The notes beneath the pieces were generated by a model, which searched no databases, was not told where the DNA came from, and saw nothing but the letters and a program-made list of their open reading frames with translations. Positions 63,599 through 64,000 of a stretch of DNA of 64,000 nt are shown here, piece after piece (the stretch's first letter is position 1; each line of letters starts with the position of its first letter). A program made the translations under genes and the position numbers. The DNA is from Ruminococcus flavefaciens. GTDB taxonomy: Bacteria > Bacillota > Clostridia > Oscillospirales > Ruminococcaceae. The DNA lies in contig CACYSQ010000009.1 in NCBI GenBank assembly GCA_902777125.1, forward strand, positions 1 through 64,000, written 5' to 3'.

Positions 63599-64000
63599 TG
63601 CCGTCAGCCTCCTCGAAAGAAGAATTCTCTTCATCGGATATGATTTTACCGTCACTCAGAACGATGATGCGGTCGCACTGTTCCGCGATGCTCTCGTCAT
63701 GAGTGATGATAAGTATAGTCTGTTTGAGCCCACGGTTAGACCTGCGGAACAGTTCCATTATCTCAGCGCTGTTCTTGCTGTCAAGGTTTCCGGTAGGTTC
63801 GTCTGCGAGGATGACCTGCGGTGATGTAAATAGAGCTCTGCCGATAGATACCCTCTGCTGTTGGCCTCCTGACATCTGAGACGGAAGATGGTTCCTGCGA
63901 TCTTTTATGTCAAGCATATCAAGTATTTTTTCTAAATGATCCTTATCAGGCTTTCTGCCGTCCATGAGCAGGGGGAGGGTGATGTTCTCCTCGGCGGTAA
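63588..64000 (-). CDS. ABC transporter ATPase, partial (cut by the window end)
   Basis: The C-terminal 136 residues of a MacB/LolD-type ATPase. The frame continues past the window edge: codons before the first Met read TAEENITLPLL, typical of the segment after the Q-loop. Signature LPSQMSGGQQQRVSIGRAL, Walker B VILADEPTGNLDS and switch histidine in IITHDESIA are present; Walker A lies beyond the window. It pairs with the permease downstream. Confidence 0.93.
   Translation of the reverse strand, partial: TAEENITLPLLMDGRKPDKDHLEKILDMLDIKDRRNHLPSQMSGGQQQRVSIGRALFTSPQVILADEPTGNLDSKNSAEIMELFRRSNRGLKQTILIITHDESIAEQCDRIIVLSDGKIISDEENSSFEEADGNAI

Overview
The window is chromosomal DNA of a Gram-positive, fibre-degrading gut or rumen clostridium, most likely a cellulosome-building Ruminococcus of the R. 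flavefaciens group. Grounds seen in the sequence: two secreted glycoside hydrolases (GH9 and GH97) that end in two different types of dockerin, type III glutamine synthetase, an ammonium transporter fused to a P-II protein, a SigI/RsgI pair, AGGAGG-type ribosome binding sites, and vegetative promoters close to TTGACA-17-TATAAT in front of most transcription units. The species itself cannot be fixed from the sequence alone.

Layout. 1-2.9 kb: 6S RNA, a DUF1292 protein, an unassigned structured RNA of about 630 nt with its own promoter and terminator, and rarA. 3-8.9 kb: nitrogen assimilation (glnN, pyrG, amt-PII) with an unusual leader in front of amt. 8.9-12.4 kb: DHH phosphoesterase, proC, SpoIIM-like and YesL-like membrane proteins. 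12.5-18.9 kb: GH9 cellulase behind yerC, then an MMPL exporter with a TetR regulator. 19-25.7 kb: a small RNA, a probable four-gene unit (DUF4317, zinc phospholipase C-like, glycerol-1-phosphate dehydrogenase, HAD phosphatase) and a membrane-anchored clostripain. 25.8-32.3 kb: FtsX-type ABC transporter with two-component system, then a diguanylate cyclase. 32.3-38 kb: trmH-aroC, tmk, and a HAD/Y-polymerase/YolD unit. 38-43.7 kb: GH97 with dockerin, a truncated amidase and an ABC-F ATPase.

43.7-47.1 kb holds a tight cassette of a divergent adenylosuccinate synthetase, a VWA protein and a J-domain protein fused to a degenerate kinase fold. 47.2-51.8 kb holds a proline-rich secreted repeat protein, a GGDEF gene split by a frameshift at a slippery A-run, and rsgI-sigI. 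sigI and the proline-rich gene share an ACCCCG-N18-CG(C/T)A promoter pattern, suggesting one sigma-I regulon. 52-53.7 kb is a lone large serine recombinase preceded by a 39-residue ORF. 53.7-59.6 kb is a three-gene operon that looks like an immune or stress-signalling system: a TIR/transmembrane/coiled-coil/beta-propeller protein, a membrane TrkA-N/RyR protein and a peptide-deformylase-like protein. 59.6-64 kb is a second ABC transporter and two-component module, cut by the window end.

The parts that look least described are the TIR/RyR operon, the PurA-like/VWA/J-pseudokinase cassette, the large RNA at 960-1592 and the sigma-I link to the proline-rich protein. All functional assignments rest on reading motifs; no database search was run.
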